Notes under the pieces: model-generated
What the model saw: only the letters and a program-made list of their open reading frames with translations
Told to the model about the DNA's origin: nothing
The model's database searches: none
From: Clostridia bacterium
Lineage (GTDB): Bacteria > Bacillota > Clostridia > Saccharofermentanales > UBA5734
Assembly: GCA_017997315.1 (NCBI GenBank)
Contig: JAGOFF010000011.1
Coordinates: forward strand, 1 to 23,452
Reading direction: 5' to 3'
DNA length: 23,452 nucleotides
Position numbers and translations under genes: made by a program
In this document: one piece after another, positions 22,167-23,452 of the stretch
How the letters are laid out: each line of letters begins with the position of its first letter
Position numbering within the stretch: the first letter of the stretch is position 1

Positions 22167-23045
22167 ATGACGACGCGCGAAGAATACGGACGGCTGCGGG
22201 ACTCCTACGAAATCGGCGACCTGCTCGCGATCATGGACTTCCTCCGCTCCCCGGACGGTTGTCCGTGGGACCGGGAGCAGACCCATGAAAGCTTGGCGAA
22301 GAACATGCTCGAGGAGGCCTACGAGGTCGTGGACGCCATCGGCACCGGCGAGCCGGCCCGACTGTGCGACGAGCTCGGCGACGTCCTGATGCAGGTCGTG
22401 TTCCATGCGGACCTCGCGGACGAGGCGGGCGGCTTCGGCTGGGGGGACGTCGTGTCGGGCATCTGCCGCAAGCTGATCTCGCGCCACACCCACGTGTTCG
22501 GGACCGACGAGGCGCAGACCGCCGCGGATGTGATCGAGACCTGGGAGCGGAACAAACGACGGGAAAAAGGGCTGCGGACGGTCTCGGCCTCGCTGCGCGA
22601 GGTCACCCGCTCCCTGCCCGCGCTCACCCGCAGCCAGAAAGTGCAGCACAAGGCCGCCGGCGTCGGGTTCGACTGGGCGGACGCGGACGGGGCGGCGGAC
22701 AAGATCCTCGAGGAGCTCGCGGAGGTCCGCGAGGCCGCCGCAAGCCCCGCGGAGGCCGACCGGCGCGGAGAGCGGCTCGAGGAGGAGATCGGGGACCTGC
22801 TGTTCTCGGTGGTGAACTACGCCCGTCGTCTCGACGTGCAGCCCGAGTTGGCGCTCGACCGCGCGTGCGAAAAGTTCATCCTGCGCTTCACCCGGATGGA
22901 GGAGGCGGCCTCTGCGGCCGGCGCTGCGCTCGACGGGATGTCCCTCGACGAGATGGACCGCTGGTGGGAGCATGCGAAACGGATGGAGCGGAGCGCGTCC
23001 CCCGTGATGCCGCTCCCGGAAGGAGCAAACGATGCGGATCGATAA
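22167..23045 (+). CDS. mazG: Nucleoside triphosphate pyrophosphohydrolase MazG
   Basis: MazG hydrolyses (d)NTPs to monophosphates and pyrophosphate and removes aberrant nucleotides. The 292-residue protein has two MazG domains. The first carries the metal-binding pattern EEAYE (49-53) and DELGD (68-72) after the signature CPWDREQTHESL. The second has EELAEVREA and EEEIGDLLFSVVNYAR. The length is typical of the two-domain form without the methylase-like N-terminal domain found in Bacillus YabN. A GGGGGC/AAGG-type ribosome binding site precedes the ATG. It overlaps rqcP by 14 bases, so the two are translationally coupled, and this pairing matches yabN-yabO of Bacillus. Confidence 0.96.
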   Translation: MTTREEYGRLRDSYEIGDLLAIMDFLRSPDGCPWDREQTHESLAKNMLEEAYEVVDAIGTGEPARLCDELGDVLMQVVFHADLADEAGGFGWGDVVSGICRKLISRHTHVFGTDEAQTAADVIETWERNKRREKGLRTVSASLREVTRSLPALTRSQKVQHKAAGVGFDWADADGAADKILEELAEVREAAASPAEADRRGERLEEEIGDLLFSVVNYARRLDVQPELALDRACEKFILRFTRMEEAASAAGAALDGMSLDEMDRWWEHAKRMERSASPVMPLPEGANDADR

Positions 23046-23292
23046 ATTCCTGAAAGTGTCCCGGGTCATCAAGCGCCGCACGGTCGCAAACGAAGTCTGC
23101 GCCGCCGGCCGCGTGTCGATCAACGGGAAGCAGGCCAAGCCCGGATCGGACGTCAAGGAAGGCGATATCGTCGAGGTCCGGTTTGGTACCGGAACCGCCC
23201 GGTTCCGCGTGCTGTCCGTGCGGGAGACCGTCCGCAAGAACGAGGCGGCCGAGCTGTTCGAGATCCTCGACAACCCCGCGCTGCTGGACTGA
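23032..23292 (+). CDS. rqcP: S4-domain RNA-binding protein RqcP (Hsp15/YabO family)
   Basis: An 86-residue protein consisting of one S4 RNA-binding domain: MRIDKFLKVSRVIKRRTVAN, then AAGRVSINGKQAKPGSDVKEGD, IVEVRFG and a short C-terminal helix. RqcP binds stalled 50S subunits and works with RqcH in alanine tailing during ribosome quality control. Length and position directly after mazG agree with YabO. The start overlaps the mazG end; GGAAGGAG lies about 9 bases before the ATG. An alternative reading as Hsp15 describes the same family. Confidence 0.93.
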   Translation: MRIDKFLKVSRVIKRRTVANEVCAAGRVSINGKQAKPGSDVKEGDIVEVRFGTGTARFRVLSVRETVRKNEAAELFEILDNPALLD

Positions 23293-23356
23293 TCCGCCGG
23301 CCGGTTACGATCGGATTACAAGACCGTTACAAGCGGCGCGCCGCGGCGGCCGCTCG

Positions 23357-23386
23357 TTGAAGCCCGCAAGAGAAGGGTTCTATAAT
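23357..23386 (+). promoter_or_regulatory. Promoter of the gene beyond the window end
   Basis: TTGAAG and a consensus TATAAT are 18 bases apart on the plus strand, 65 bases after rqcP. GGAGGAG at 23440-23446 looks like a ribosome binding site for a start codon just past the window end. An alternative is an ATG at 23385 with GAAGGG 7 bases upstream; that frame stays open to the window end (beginning MEEPTGVQPG). In Bacillus the next gene would be yabP. Confidence 0.5.
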
Positions 23387-23452
23387 GGAAGAGCCAACCG
23401 GTGTCCAGCCGGGCTGTTCCGCCGGGCCGGATCCGGTACGGAGGAGTAAAGC

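Noticed and set aside
23385..23452. Possible partial gene starting at an ATG inside TATAATGG and open to the window end.
   Set aside because: The ATG overlaps a good promoter -10, and a better ribosome binding site lies at 23440-23446 right before the window end. Kept only as an alternative in the promoter entry.

Overview
The window is a replication-origin region of a high-GC, Gram-positive bacterium, most likely a motile member of the Clostridia (Bacillota). The lineage call rests on the dnaA-dnaN-recF-remB-gyrB block, a Soj/Spo0J-type parA-parB pair with a perfect parS, a mazG-rqcP pair like yabN-yabO of Bacillus, AGGAGG-type ribosome binding sites, and BspA-like and DUF4180-like proteins. 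No rRNA is present, so the genus cannot be named.

Layout. Every gene left of about 19.0 kb is on the minus strand and every gene right of 19.27 kb is on the plus strand, as expected for two replication arms leaving an origin. oriC itself lies in the dnaA-dnaN gap (about 17.45-17.67 kb), where several DnaA boxes, an AT-rich stretch and a DnaA-trio-like tract are visible. Leftwards from the origin come dnaN, recF, remB and gyrB, then a terminator that is also a near-parS site. Next are soj(parA) and spo0J(parB), with parS inside soj, and two class II tRNA-Ser genes (UGA and GCU anticodons). The GCU gene is followed by an unusual 26-bp hairpin and 60-bp tandem repeats.

The remaining left arm is accessory. 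It holds a ceramidase-like hydrolase, a DUF4180-like protein, a BspA-type leucine-rich-repeat lipoprotein with a nucleotidyltransferase-fold protein, a CrtI-like flavoprotein with a GNAT acetyltransferase, and a cheW-mcp chemotaxis pair.

The right arm has an FtsX/MacB-type ABC exporter (permease, ATPase), an intergenic region, an uncharacterised 86-residue protein, mazG and rqcP. A gene probably starts just past the window end.

The most interesting candidate for something undescribed is in the 21.58-21.89 kb intergenic region. The minus strand there has a promoter, two hairpins, an unpaired C-rich stretch containing the anti-Shine-Dalgarno heptamer CCUCCUU, and an intrinsic terminator. This looks like a small RNA of about 83 nt. 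Other points worth a look are the parS-like terminator after gyrB, the tRNA-Ser trailer that can pair with the tRNA 3' end, and a shared promoter shape (TTTAT-N17 with TGG before the -10) at dnaA, the small RNA and the flavoprotein. All assignments come from reading the sequence; no database search was run.
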